From Streptomyces sp. S3(2020) (GTDB lineage Bacteria > Actinomycetota > Actinomycetes > Streptomycetales > Streptomycetaceae), in NCBI RefSeq assembly GCF_013044505.1, contig NZ_JABERD010000097.1, positions 1 to 35,385 on the forward strand: a DNA stretch of 35,385 nucleotides. Direction: 5' to 3'. Under the pieces are notes generated by a model. It ran no database searches, had not been told where the DNA came from, and saw nothing but the letters and a program-made list of their open reading frames with translations. Every line of letters begins with the position of its first letter. The stretch's first letter is position 1. Both the position numbers and the translations under genes were made by a program. Positions 1 through 7,707 of this stretch are shown piece by piece.

Positions 1-151
1 GGCCCACTGCGCGCTCCAGACCGCCCGGCACCTCGTAGATCGCGGTCACTCCCCGCTCGTCGTCGCGCCGGCCGCGGTGGCCGGCGCGACGACGAGCGGG
101 GAGTGACCGCGATCTACGAGGTGCCGGGCGGTCTGGAGCGCGCAGTGGGCC
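1..151. repeat. 73-bp perfect inverted repeat with a 5-nt loop
   Basis: Bases 1-73 are the exact reverse complement of bases 79-151, with GCGGT (74-78) as the loop. The right arm is continuous with the 5' coding part of a leftward glycosyltransferase gene (start codon at 201). The left arm is therefore a second, inverted copy of that coding sequence. The match runs to the first base of the window, so the repeat may extend further out. Perfect palindromes of this size are poorly tolerated in living cells. A fold-back read or assembly chimera at a contig end is the likeliest reading; a true inverted duplication is possible. Confidence 0.95.
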
Positions 152-201
152 ACGCCGTTCACATCGGGGGGAAAGGATTCGGTCACGATGACGACACGCA
201 T
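46..201 (-). CDS. Glycosyltransferase N-terminus (GT4-like), truncated by the palindrome
   Basis: Read leftward from ATG at 199-201, the first 41 codons give a typical GT4/GT-B glycosyltransferase N-terminus: MRVVIVTESFPPDVNGVAHC, followed by an amphipathic helix, then RGH and VVAPA. This is the start seen in actinobacterial mannosyltransferases of the PimB/MgtA type, which use a sugar nucleotide to glycosylate lipids or polysaccharide on the cytoplasmic face. Genuine coding ends near base 79. Past that the frame runs into the inverted copy and stops at 46-48 after ten more codons, so catalytic residues of the C-terminal domain are absent. No convincing ribosome-binding site is visible. The real gene almost certainly continues leftward in the genome. 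The acceptor cannot be inferred. Confidence 0.7.
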   Translation of the reverse strand: MRVVIVTESFPPDVNGVAHCALQTARHLVDRGHSPLVVAPATAAGATTSGE

Positions 202-359
202 AAGGGTGTTGTCGCCGTGCTGGACGTGCTCGCGTCAACGTCGATCTTTCCGGACGAGGAACGTCCCATGAGCGTTCCGTCGCACCCCCGCGCAGGTCAG
301 GCCGTGTCCATGCGCGCCTGACCCGCGGGTCATCCGGAGTTCACCCTGAGGGCAGGCGT

Positions 360-1778
360 TCACATCATGGTGGCGTCCGGTCCGATCCGGCTGCGTACGG
401 CTGTCTGGACCTCTGCTTCCTCGGCCGGATCGGCGGCGAGGCGGCGGAGCTGTTCGACGACCCGGGCGTCACCGGTCTCGGCGTGCCGGGCGGCGATCTC
501 GCGGGTGGTCTCCTCGCAGTCCCAGAGGCACTCGACGGCGAAGCCGGTGGGGTAGGAGGGGTCGGTGGCGGCGAGGGCCCGGGCGGCCCGGCCGCGCAGA
601 TGGGAGGAGGCCGTCTCCCGGTAGATGTGGCGGAGCACGGGTGCGGCGCAGGCGATGCCGAGCCGTCCGGTGCCGTCGACGAGGGTCCACAGGGTCGGTG
701 CGTCCGGCCCTTCGCCCCGTACGGCCTCGCGCAGGGCCGCGAGCACCAGGTCCGTGTCCTGCATGCCGCCGCGGCAGGCGAGCATGCGTCCGGCGGCGGC
801 GCCCAGCGGATCGGGGCGGTGGGCCCAGCCGCGGGCCCGGTCGACGGCGGCGACACTGCGCATACGTTCGAAGGCGTCGACGGCGGCCTCCACGACCGGT
901 GTCGAGCCGGTGACCACGGCCGTCTCGATCAGATCCAGGGCGTCCGGATCACTGCCGTCGGCGAGGTAGCGCAGCGCGGTGCAGCGGGCGCCCTCGGTGC
1001 CGTCCTTGGCGGCGGCGACGATCTCGGCCCGGTCCTCCGGGCCCGCGACGGCCATGAGACAGCGGGCGGCCGGCACATGGCGCGCCGCGCCGCGTTCGAT
1101 GCCCTGCTCGGCCCACTCGAAGACCGCCTGCACGCTCCACCCCGGACGGGGCCCGGCAGGTCGCATCTGGCGTTGCCAGCGGTCGAAGCAGCCGGCCTCC
1201 TGGGCGGCACGCACGCGTGTGGCGACGGATTCGCGCGGATCGTCGGCCCACAGCCGCCACGGCCGTGGTTCGAAGGCATCGCGCACCGTGGCGGCCAGCT
1301 CGGCCTCGCCCTCGGCGTCGGTGCCGAAGCGGGCCAGCACAGGGGCGGCCAGGGCGCGCAGCCCGGCGTCGTCGTCCCTGAGGGCCAGCTCGTCCAGGGC
1401 CCAGGCCCAGTTGGAGCCCGAGGCGGCGTACCTGCGCAGCAGTTCGAGCGCGTCCCGCCTGCCGTAGGAGGCGAGGTGTCCGAGGACCGCCAGGGCGAGC
1501 CCCGTACGGGACTCCTCGTCGTCGAAGTGGTCCTCGACGTCGAACAGGTGGGTCTCGATCTCGTCCAGCTCGCCGTTCAGGTCGAGGTAGAGACGGGCGT
1601 AGTAGAGGGAGCGGTTCTCCACCTGCCAGTCGTGGCGGGGGTCCCGCAGCACACAGTGGTTGAGAGCCGCGAGCGCCTCGGCGCGCGGTGCGGTGAGCGC
1701 GTGCAGTGTGCCGTCGCCGCGGCCCCTCTGGAGGAGGCCGAGCAGCGTACCGCTGGGCGCTATGACCGGTTCGAACAT
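360..1778 (-). CDS. HEAT-repeat domain protein
   Basis: A 472-residue soluble, Ala/Arg/Asp/Glu-rich protein. Much of it (about residues 90-460) consists of short paired helices with recurrent A-L-A-x-L and R-x-A-A-R-A-L-A patterns typical of HEAT/armadillo repeats, which usually form a curved protein-binding scaffold. No catalytic motif, signal peptide or membrane segment is seen. I chose the ATG at 1778 because GAGG lies nine bases upstream; an in-frame GTG at 1793 would add five residues but has no ribosome-binding site. The gene faces left, in the same direction as the ankyrin gene 300 bases upstream. Partner and process are unknown. Confidence 0.8.
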   Translation of the reverse strand: MFEPVIAPSGTLLGLLQRGRGDGTLHALTAPRAEALAALNHCVLRDPRHDWQVENRSLYYARLYLDLNGELDEIETHLFDVEDHFDDEESRTGLALAVLGHLASYGRRDALELLRRYAASGSNWAWALDELALRDDDAGLRALAAPVLARFGTDAEGEAELAATVRDAFEPRPWRLWADDPRESVATRVRAAQEAGCFDRWQRQMRPAGPRPGWSVQAVFEWAEQGIERGAARHVPAARCLMAVAGPEDRAEIVAAAKDGTEGARCTALRYLADGSDPDALDLIETAVVTGSTPVVEAAVDAFERMRSVAAVDRARGWAHRPDPLGAAAGRMLACRGGMQDTDLVLAALREAVRGEGPDAPTLWTLVDGTGRLGIACAAPVLRHIYRETASSHLRGRAARALAATDPSYPTGFAVECLWDCEETTREIAARHAETGDARVVEQLRRLAADPAEEAEVQTAVRSRIGPDATMM

Positions 1779-2078
1779 GGGAAACAGCCTCACATCAAGC
1801 GTCGACGCAACCGGGATCTTGCTTTACCTGGCCGCGTGACAACACGTCGGGGCGCCCGCCGTTTCCTGCTTGCTGTAGACCATTTTCCTCTGCCTCTCGT
1901 CGGTGGCCCATGCGGGCCGCATCACGGCCCGCGCGGTGCGGCAACACCTGCCCAGCCATCGCGTCCGTGAATCACGACGTCATGATGACTCGGCACTTAC
2001 ATCTGCCGCGACCGAAATTTCGGCGGCCCTGTACCGCCTCCCCCGTTTTCCGTGTTTTTGCTGGTCAGAACATCCGGA
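1779..2078. other. Intergenic, no gene seen
   Basis: A 300-base spacer between the ankyrin gene stop and the HEAT-protein start, both genes leftward. It holds the HEAT gene's promoter region, but I could not pick out a convincing -35/-10 pair, hairpin or short coding frame. Confidence 0.5.
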
Positions 2079-2471
2079 TCAGTGTGCGCCGAACAAGTCG
2101 AGCAGGTCCGTCTTGGCGAACATCCGAGCGGTGTCGAGCGCCGAGGGGGTCCCCGCGGCAGGGTCGGCACCGCTCTCCAGAAGAGCCTTGATGACGTCCG
2201 TCTCACCCTTGAAGGCGGCCCCGGCGAGCGGGGTCTGGCCTCGGTCGTTGATCCGGTCGGCCTCGGCGCCCCGGGCGAGCAGCGCGCGCACCGCGTCGGC
2301 GTGGCCGTGATAGGCGGCGAGCATCACGAGGGAGTCGCCACGGTCGTTGGTGAGGTTGGCCGGAACACCCGCGTCGACATACGCCACGAGCGCCTCGGTC
2401 TGACCTCGGCGGGCCAGATCGAAGATCTTGGTCGCCAGCTCCACGACCTCGGGGTCGGGGGCTTCAGTCAT
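2079..2471 (-). CDS. Ankyrin-repeat protein
   Basis: A 130-residue protein with about three ankyrin repeats. The clearest runs are GDSLVMLAAYHGHADAVRAL (about residues 45-64) and GQTPLAGAAFKGETDVIKAL (about 77-96), each with the G-x-T/S-x-L-x-x-A-A core and followed by an LL-x-x-G-A-D turn. A helical cap (about 5-33) precedes them. Ankyrin repeats mediate protein-protein contacts, and single small cytoplasmic ankyrin proteins are common in Streptomyces. ATG at 2471 has AGAGG about eleven bases upstream. It is divergent from smeA, and no partner is evident. Confidence 0.88.
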   Translation of the reverse strand: MTEAPDPEVVELATKIFDLARRGQTEALVAYVDAGVPANLTNDRGDSLVMLAAYHGHADAVRALLARGAEADRINDRGQTPLAGAAFKGETDVIKALLESGADPAAGTPSALDTARMFAKTDLLDLFGAH

Positions 2472-2733
2472 CGGCCGGACCGCCTCTCATACAACCGTTC
2501 AGGTGAATCGCCAGGGTACTGGCTCGCGCCGCACATGACCCGATGCGCCGGAGGTAAAGATCACCACTGACCCGGTCGGACGCAAGTCCCCTGCTCATCC
2601 GGCCGAAGCCGACCCCGCCGAGCGAGTGAAATCAATCGAAATTCACCCAGTTGCACCTTTTATCGTATGGATACATCCTGTGATCCTGGAAGTACTCATG
2701 GTGACTGTCCCCACCTGAACCAGGAGCACTCAC
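2472..2733. promoter_or_regulatory. Divergent intergenic region, ankyrin gene / smeA
   Basis: This 262-base region must hold the promoters of the leftward ankyrin gene and the rightward smeA-sffA operon. It contains a comparatively AT-rich patch (about 2630-2675), the likely promoter area for smeA. I could not assign a clear -35/-10 pair or a recognisable WhiG or WhiA site, so only the region is marked. Confidence 0.4.
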
Positions 2734-2928
2734 ATGATCTTCTCCATCTCGGGCGTCGTGCTGCTCGGCATCGTCGTCTTCATCTTCTTCCGCAAGGACG
2801 GCCTCAAGGCGTCCCACGCCCTGGTCGCCGCCCTGTTCGGCTTCTACCTGGCAAGCACGGCCATCGCCCCCAGCATCAAGGCGGGCGGCGAGAGCCTCGC
2901 GAGCCTCCTCGGCGGCATCAAGTTCTGA
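2734..2928 (+). CDS. smeA: SmeA, small sporulation membrane protein
   Basis: A 64-residue protein with two hydrophobic helices (about residues 3-20 and 28-46) separated by FFRKDG, and a short polar tail. It closely resembles Streptomyces SmeA, known to be made in sporulating aerial hyphae and needed to bring the FtsK-like SffA to sporulation septa. The ATG has AGGAG eight bases upstream. Its stop lies 40 bases before sffA, which matches the known two-gene operon. SmeA-like proteins also occur on Streptomyces plasmids beside Tra-type DNA pumps, but nothing mobile surrounds this copy. The assignment rests on sequence likeness plus the neighbour. Confidence 0.87.
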   Translation: MIFSISGVVLLGIVVFIFFRKDGLKASHALVAALFGFYLASTAIAPSIKAGGESLASLLGGIKF

Positions 2929-2968
2929 CGCCGTCCCTCCCGTCCGTACGCACCTCCAGGAGACAGCA

Positions 2969-4525
2969 GTGGTCCGGCGCCCCCTCCCCCGCATCCTGAG
3001 CACAGGCAGCGCACAGATCGCCCGGAGCCGGGAGCTGGCCCGGACGGCGGCCGACAGTGCCACCGACGTCCTCCACCCGCTGATCACGATCACTCGCGGT
3101 CTGCGCCGGCTGGCTTCGGCCGGGCGGCGCAGGTGGGCCGAGACCCCCAAGGACAAGCGCGGGCCGCTGCTTTTCCTGGTGGCGTCGGTGGTCCTGGTGG
3201 TGGCGCTCGTGCCGTACGGTCCGCTGCTCGCCGTCATCACCCTGATGGCGGCGGCAGCCTGGCAGGGCCGGGACCGCACCCCAGCGGCCCCGGAGGGCCC
3301 CGACGAGTCGCAGACACAGCGCCTGCGGTCTCTGTACGAGGCCCTGGTGCCGTACTTCTCGACCGCCGAGGACCCGGACCCCCTCTTCACCCACGGCGGC
3401 GAGTGGGACAAGGCGTTCCCGGTCTACGAGTTCGACGAGACGGGACGGATCACCCAGCTGGTGATCCGCTACCCCGCGTACTTCCTGGACGGCGAGGCCG
3501 ACTCCCGCGCACGGATCGAGCAGCTGCTGCACGCCAAGTCGGGCCGCGGCCGCGAGTACCGCTTCGCCTGGGACGAGGAGGGCAACCAGCTCTCCGTCAC
3601 CGTCCTGCCGCCGCTGCCCACCGACATCGCCGCCCAGCGTTTCGTCACGTCCCCCGGCGAGACGGTCCTCGGCTTCACCGATCCCACCGAGGTCCAGCGC
3701 ACGCTCCCGCTCACCCACGGCGAGGAGCAGCGCGACGTACCCCCGGTCGTCTGGCGCACCGGCGTCCGCTCCACCGAGCCGCACCTGCTGGTCATGGGCC
3801 AGCCGGGCAGCGGCACCTCGACCCTGCTGCGCTCCATCGCGCTCCAGGCGCTCCTCCACGGCGACGTGGTGATCATCGAGGGCGGCGGCACCGGTGAGTA
3901 CGCCTGCCTCACCGGCCGGGACGGCGTCCTGGCGGTCGAGTGCGGACTGACCGGGGCGCTGGCGAGCCTGGAGTGGGCCGCCACCGAGACGGAGCGGCGC
4001 CTGATCGCCATGAACCGGGCGCGCCAGGCGGGCCACCAGCCACCGGAGGACACCACGCGTCCGCTGTGGATCCTGCTGGACCGCCCGAGCGCGTTCACGC
4101 ACCTGGCCGCCGCCGACGGCCATCGCGACCCCCAGTCCCTCCTCCAGGTCCCGCTGCGGCACGGCCGCGCGGCGGGCGTCACCGTGGTCGTGGCCGACCA
4201 GTTCGACAGCGCGGACGCGCTGAGCGACGCGGTACGCCAGCACACACGCGCGCGTGTCGTCCTGGGCCCGGCGACACCGGAGCAGTTGACCGCGGTCCTG
4301 GGCGCTCCCCCGCGCACGACCCCGGCCGCCGACGTCCCGCCCGGCCGTGGCTACGCCCGCCTGGGCACCGGGCCCGTCCACCGCCTTCAGGTACCGGCGA
4401 CGCCGGACCCGCACGACGAGGCGACGAGCGACACCGCCCGGGAGGCGGTGCTGGCGTTGCTGCCGCCGCGGACGACGCCGGCGGATGCGGTCCCCGTGGA
4501 AGCGGTGGTCGCCGACGCGCCGTAG
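2969..4525 (+). CDS. sffA: SffA, SpoIIIE/FtsK-like septal protein
   Basis: A 518-residue membrane-anchored protein: a basic N-terminus, a hydrophobic hairpin at about residues 66-98, then a cytoplasmic FtsK/SpoIIIE-type ATPase fold. GTG at 2969 has AGGAG six bases upstream. The P-loop region reads GQPGSGTS (277-284): the Walker A lysine is replaced by Thr283. The Walker B-like strand LWILLDRP (about 366-373) keeps Asp but has Arg where the catalytic Glu is expected. In S. coelicolor SffA localises to sporulation septa through SmeA and does not replace FtsK. The missing residues suggest a structural or regulatory role rather than DNA pumping, which is inference. Confidence 0.87.
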   Translation: MVRRPLPRILSTGSAQIARSRELARTAADSATDVLHPLITITRGLRRLASAGRRRWAETPKDKRGPLLFLVASVVLVVALVPYGPLLAVITLMAAAAWQGRDRTPAAPEGPDESQTQRLRSLYEALVPYFSTAEDPDPLFTHGGEWDKAFPVYEFDETGRITQLVIRYPAYFLDGEADSRARIEQLLHAKSGRGREYRFAWDEEGNQLSVTVLPPLPTDIAAQRFVTSPGETVLGFTDPTEVQRTLPLTHGEEQRDVPPVVWRTGVRSTEPHLLVMGQPGSGTSTLLRSIALQALLHGDVVIIEGGGTGEYACLTGRDGVLAVECGLTGALASLEWAATETERRLIAMNRARQAGHQPPEDTTRPLWILLDRPSAFTHLAAADGHRDPQSLLQVPLRHGRAAGVTVVVADQFDSADALSDAVRQHTRARVVLGPATPEQLTAVLGAPPRTTPAADVPPGRGYARLGTGPVHRLQVPATPDPHDEATSDTAREAVLALLPPRTTPADAVPVEAVVADAP

Positions 4526-4540
4526 GGGGTCGCGGTAGTC

Positions 4541-4620
4541 GTGCGACTGCGGGGCGCAGGGGGCTGGTCGCGCCCGCGCGGCGGTAGCTGCACATCGATA
4601 CGGCCCCGCGCCCCCTGGGT
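4541..4620. repeat. Composite hairpin repeat, Streptomyces intergenic type
   Basis: The gap between the convergent sffA and MocR-type genes is a GC-rich nested inverted repeat. CAGGGGGC (4557-4564) pairs with GCCCCCTG (4610-4617), and the interior carries the phrases GGTCGCGCCCGCGCGGCGG and CATCGATACGG. From memory, this wording recurs many times between convergent genes in Streptomyces genomes and probably acts as a bidirectional terminator. There is no second copy in this window. Confidence 0.6.
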
Positions 4621-4634
4621 GGGTGCAGCAGCCG

Positions 4635-6134
4635 TCATGCCACGAAAGTGCGCGGCGCCTCGCCGCCCGCGGTCCCCCCGCTCTCCACAATTCGAGCCGC
4701 CGCAGCCAGCCGCGCCGCCGCCTCCTCCGCCACCGCTCCCCCCACGGTGAACGGCAGTCGCACATACCCCTCGAAGGCGCCGTCCACCCCGAACCGGGGC
4801 CCGGACGGCACCCGAACCCCCACCCGCTCGCCGGCCTCGGCGATCCGGGACCCGGACAGCCCCCCGGCGCGCACCCACAACGTCAGCCCGCCCCTGGGCA
4901 CCTCGAACTCCCACGTCGGCAGTTCCCGGCGCACCGCCGCGACCAGGGCGTCCCGGTTCTCCCGTGCCTGTTCACGCCGTACCTCCACGGCCTGCTCCCA
5001 GCCGCCCGTGCTGAACAGCCAGTTCACGGCGAGCTGTTCGACCACGGGCGTCCCGAGATCGGCGTACGCGCGTGCCGCGACCAGGCTGCGGATGACGTCC
5101 GGGGCCGCCCGCACCCAGCCGATGCGCATGCCCGCCCAGAAGGCCTTGCTGGCCGAGCCGACCGTGATCACCGTGGATCCGGCGGGATCGAACCCGCAGA
5201 CGGGCCGCGGCATCTCGACGCCCTCGTCCAGCCATAGTTCGCTCATCGTCTCGTCGGCGACCAGCACGGTCCCCGCCGACCGCGCCGCGTCCACCAGCTG
5301 ACGCCGTTGGTCGTCGTCGGCGAGGGCGCCGGTCGGGTTGTGGAAGTCGGCGACGATGTACGCGATCCGCGGCGCCGCGTCCCGCAGCACCTGCCGCCAG
5401 CGGTCCATGTCCCAGCCGGACAGCCCCTCGGCCATCGCGACGGGCACGAGCCGGGCACCGGCCTCACGCATCAGCTGGAGGATGTTGGCGTACGACGGCG
5501 ACTCGACGGCGATGCGCTCGCCGCGGCCTCCGAAGAGATGGCAGATCGCGTCGATGGCGCCCATCGCCCCGGTCGTCACCATGATCTGCTCGGGCATCGT
5601 CGGGATCCCGCGCGCGGTGTACCGGTCGGCGATCATCGAGCGCAGCGCGGGCAGCCCCGCCGGGTAGTCGCCGTGGGTGTGGGCGTACGGCGGCAGCTCC
5701 TCCAGGGCGCCCTGGACGGCACGGGTCAGCCACGGCTCGGGCGCGGGGAGCGCCGCACACCCCAGGTCGATCATCGAGCCGAGGGCCTCGGGCGGCAGCG
5801 GCTCCAGACCACGCGCCGGCAGCGGGTTGCCGGCCGGAACGGCGGTCCAGCTGCCGGCCCCGCGCCGTGACTCCAGGAAGCCCTCGGCGCGCAACGCCTC
5901 GTAGGCCGCCGCCACCGTCGTACGGCTGACGGACAGGGACAGGGCCAGCTCGCGTTCGGCGGGCAGCCGGGCGGCGACCGGGACGCGGCCTTCGAGGACC
6001 AGCAGCCGGACGCCGTCGGCGAGGGCCCGGTAGGCGGGCGGGCGGCGCGTGCCGGGGCCGGCGGGACGGTCCTGCTGGGAGTTGAGCAGCCGGGCGAGCT
6101 GCGCCGGCCCCACCGCCGAGGTCCACTGCGCCAT
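4635..6134 (-). CDS. MocR/PdxR-type GntR regulator with aminotransferase domain
   Basis: A 499-residue protein. A GntR winged helix at about residues 34-97 (AERELALSLSVSRTTVAAAY) is fused to a class I/II aminotransferase fold (about 115-490). The PLP lysine is Lys330 in SASKAFWAG, preceded by the N-P-T-G and A-D-E-T motifs. Such proteins bind PLP and act as transcription regulators, typically of vitamin B6, GABA or taurine genes. ATG at 6134 has GGAAGGTGG about ten bases upstream; the open frame extends to 6899, but that part is antisense to the next gene. It is divergent from the YczE-like gene, its probable target. The effector is unknown. Confidence 0.9.
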   Translation of the reverse strand: MAQWTSAVGPAQLARLLNSQQDRPAGPGTRRPPAYRALADGVRLLVLEGRVPVAARLPAERELALSLSVSRTTVAAAYEALRAEGFLESRRGAGSWTAVPAGNPLPARGLEPLPPEALGSMIDLGCAALPAPEPWLTRAVQGALEELPPYAHTHGDYPAGLPALRSMIADRYTARGIPTMPEQIMVTTGAMGAIDAICHLFGGRGERIAVESPSYANILQLMREAGARLVPVAMAEGLSGWDMDRWRQVLRDAAPRIAYIVADFHNPTGALADDDQRRQLVDAARSAGTVLVADETMSELWLDEGVEMPRPVCGFDPAGSTVITVGSASKAFWAGMRIGWVRAAPDVIRSLVAARAYADLGTPVVEQLAVNWLFSTGGWEQAVEVRREQARENRDALVAAVRRELPTWEFEVPRGGLTLWVRAGGLSGSRIAEAGERVGVRVPSGPRFGVDGAFEGYVRLPFTVGGAVAEEAAARLAAAARIVESGGTAGGEAPRTFVA

Positions 6135-6233
6135 GTAAATCAGTCCACCTTCCCCGAATTGGCCATGGATGATGCTTCCACCCAAGCCACAGGGTGTCAT
6201 GCACCAGGCCACCACGACCACAGGGGGCACCAC
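6135..6233. promoter_or_regulatory. Shared divergent promoter region with direct repeats
   Basis: A 99-base spacer between the MocR-type regulator and the YczE-like gene. TCCACC occurs at 6144-6149 and 6177-6182, same orientation, 33 bases apart (three helical turns). MocR family proteins commonly bind spaced direct repeats next to their own gene, so this is a plausible operator. No better-supported site was found. Confidence 0.35.
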
Positions 6234-6887
6234 TTGTCCGCACAGAGCCGGCTCGGGCGCCGGCTGATCCAGCTGTACGTCGGTCTCGCCCTCTACGGAG
6301 CGAGTTCCGCACTGCTCGTCGAGGCGGGCCTGGGCCTGGAGCCCTGGAACGTCCTGCACCAGGGCCTCGCCGAGCTGACGGGCCTCACGATCGGCGTCGT
6401 GTCGATCTTCGTGGGCGCCGCGGTGCTCCTGCTGTGGATCCCGTTGCGCCAGCGCCCGGGCCTCGGCACGGTCTCCAACGTCTTCGTGGTCGGCATCGCC
6501 ATGGACGGCACGCTCGCCGCGGTGCCCGAGGCGCACGGCCTGGCGGTGCGGATCCCCCTTCTCCTGGCGGGCATCGTGCTCAACGGCGTGGCCACCGGTC
6601 TCTACATCGCCGCCCGTTTCGGGCCGGGCCCGAGGGACGGTCTGATGACCGGCCTGCACCTGCGCACGGGCCGCTCGATCCGGCTGATGCGGACGGCCGT
6701 CGAGATCGCGGTCGTCGCGACCGGCTTCGCCCTCGGGGGCACCATCGGCATCGGCACGGTCCTCTACGCGGTGTCCATCGGCCCGCTCGCCCAGCTCTTC
6801 CTCCGGGTGTTCGACGTTCCTTCGGCATCGGACAGCAGCACAGTCGTTGCCACCGGGCAACCCGGGCGCGCGATACTGCGTCGGTGA
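6234..6887 (+). CDS. YczE/YitT-like integral membrane protein
   Basis: A 217-residue polytopic membrane protein with about five to six transmembrane helices. It has the family phrases LGLEPWNVLHQGLA, GTVSNVFVVGIAMD and FGPGPRDGLMTGL. This YczE-type family is often found beside MocR regulators; transport of a PLP-pathway-related or other small molecule has been supposed but the substrate is unknown. I prefer TTG at 6234, with AGGGGG six bases upstream. An in-frame ATG at 6159 would add 25 His-rich residues and run into the shared promoter. The stop overlaps the next start (GTGA, 6884-6887), so it is coupled to the phosphodiesterase gene. Confidence 0.85.
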   Translation: MSAQSRLGRRLIQLYVGLALYGASSALLVEAGLGLEPWNVLHQGLAELTGLTIGVVSIFVGAAVLLLWIPLRQRPGLGTVSNVFVVGIAMDGTLAAVPEAHGLAVRIPLLLAGIVLNGVATGLYIAARFGPGPRDGLMTGLHLRTGRSIRLMRTAVEIAVVATGFALGGTIGIGTVLYAVSIGPLAQLFLRVFDVPSASDSSTVVATGQPGRAILRR

Positions 6888-7651
6888 GCACCCGGACACG
6901 CCACCCCTACCTCGACCATCCCGGCCCGATCCCCTTCGCCCACCGGGGCGGGGCGGCGGACGGTCTGGAGAACACCCTGCTCCAGTTCCGGCGGGCGATC
7001 GAGACCGGCTACCGGTACCTGGAGACCGATGTCCACACCACTGCGGACGGGAGGCTCGTCGCCTTCCACGACAGCACCCTGGACCGGACGACGGACGGGG
7101 CGGGCCGGATAGCGGACCTGCCCTGGGCGGACGTGCGCCACGCGCGCGTGGCGGGCAAGGAGCCGGTGCCGCTCTTCGAGGAGCTCCTGGAGGCGTTTCC
7201 CGAGGCCCGCTGGAACGTCGACATCAAGGCCGAGCCGGCGCTCCATCCGCTCCTGGAGCTGATCGAACGCACCGGCACCTGGGACCGGATCTGCGTCGGC
7301 TCCTTCTCCGAGGCCCGGGTCGTACGCGCCCAGCGCCTGGCCGGCCCGCGCCTGGCGACCTCGTACGGCACCCGGGGTGTCCTCAACCTGCGGCTGCGCT
7401 CCTGGGGTGTACCGGCCGCGCTGCGCGGCTCCGCGGTCGCCGCCCAGGTGCCCGAGGCCCAGAACGGCATCCAGGTCGTCGACCGGCGCTTCGTGCGGAC
7501 GGCCCACGCGCGCGGGCTCCAGGTGCACGTGTGGACCATCAATGATCCCGATGCCATGCACCGGCTCCTGGACCTGGGAGTGGATGGCATCATGACCGAT
7601 CACATCGACACGTTGCGCAAGGTCATGGAGGACCGGGGCGTCTGGGTCTGA
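6884..7651 (+). CDS. Glycerophosphodiester phosphodiesterase
   Basis: A 255-residue GDPD-family TIM barrel. His20-Arg21-Gly22, Glu29-Asn30, the ETDVH motif (47-51) and FHD (61-63) give the metal and catalytic site. WNVDIKAE and the C-terminal VHVWTIND-GVDGIMTD strands complete the barrel. These enzymes hydrolyse glycerophosphodiesters from phospholipid turnover to glycerol 3-phosphate and an alcohol. No signal peptide is seen, so it is probably cytosolic. The GTG start overlaps the previous stop by four bases, which implies translational coupling with the membrane protein. The longer open frame back to 6194 is a shadow of that gene. Confidence 0.92.
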   Translation: MSTRTRHPYLDHPGPIPFAHRGGAADGLENTLLQFRRAIETGYRYLETDVHTTADGRLVAFHDSTLDRTTDGAGRIADLPWADVRHARVAGKEPVPLFEELLEAFPEARWNVDIKAEPALHPLLELIERTGTWDRICVGSFSEARVVRAQRLAGPRLATSYGTRGVLNLRLRSWGVPAALRGSAVAAQVPEAQNGIQVVDRRFVRTAHARGLQVHVWTINDPDAMHRLLDLGVDGIMTDHIDTLRKVMEDRGVWV

Positions 7652-7707
7652 CGGCCCTCGCTCCCCTGGAACCGCGGACTGGGCGCGGGACCAGCGAGGG
7701 GGCCGGG

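Noticed and set aside
1..151. Linear-chromosome telomere hairpin
   Set aside because: Streptomyces telomeres carry several short palindromes and lie far from core genes such as rbpA and rib; here the arms are copied coding sequence.
103..321. 72-codon rightward ORF
   Set aside because: It is antisense to the glycosyltransferase start and begins inside the palindrome; its protein resembles nothing and the minus strand gives a clear family match.
2734..4525. smeA-sffA as part of an integrative conjugative element
   Set aside because: SmeA/Tra-like pairs occur on plasmids, but no integrase, replication gene, att site or tRNA is here and the flanks are core genes; it fits the chromosomal sporulation pair.
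6135..6899. N-terminal extension of the MocR gene to 754 codons
   Set aside because: The extra part is antisense to the YczE-like gene and family N-termini begin at the 6134 ATG, which has a ribosome-binding site.
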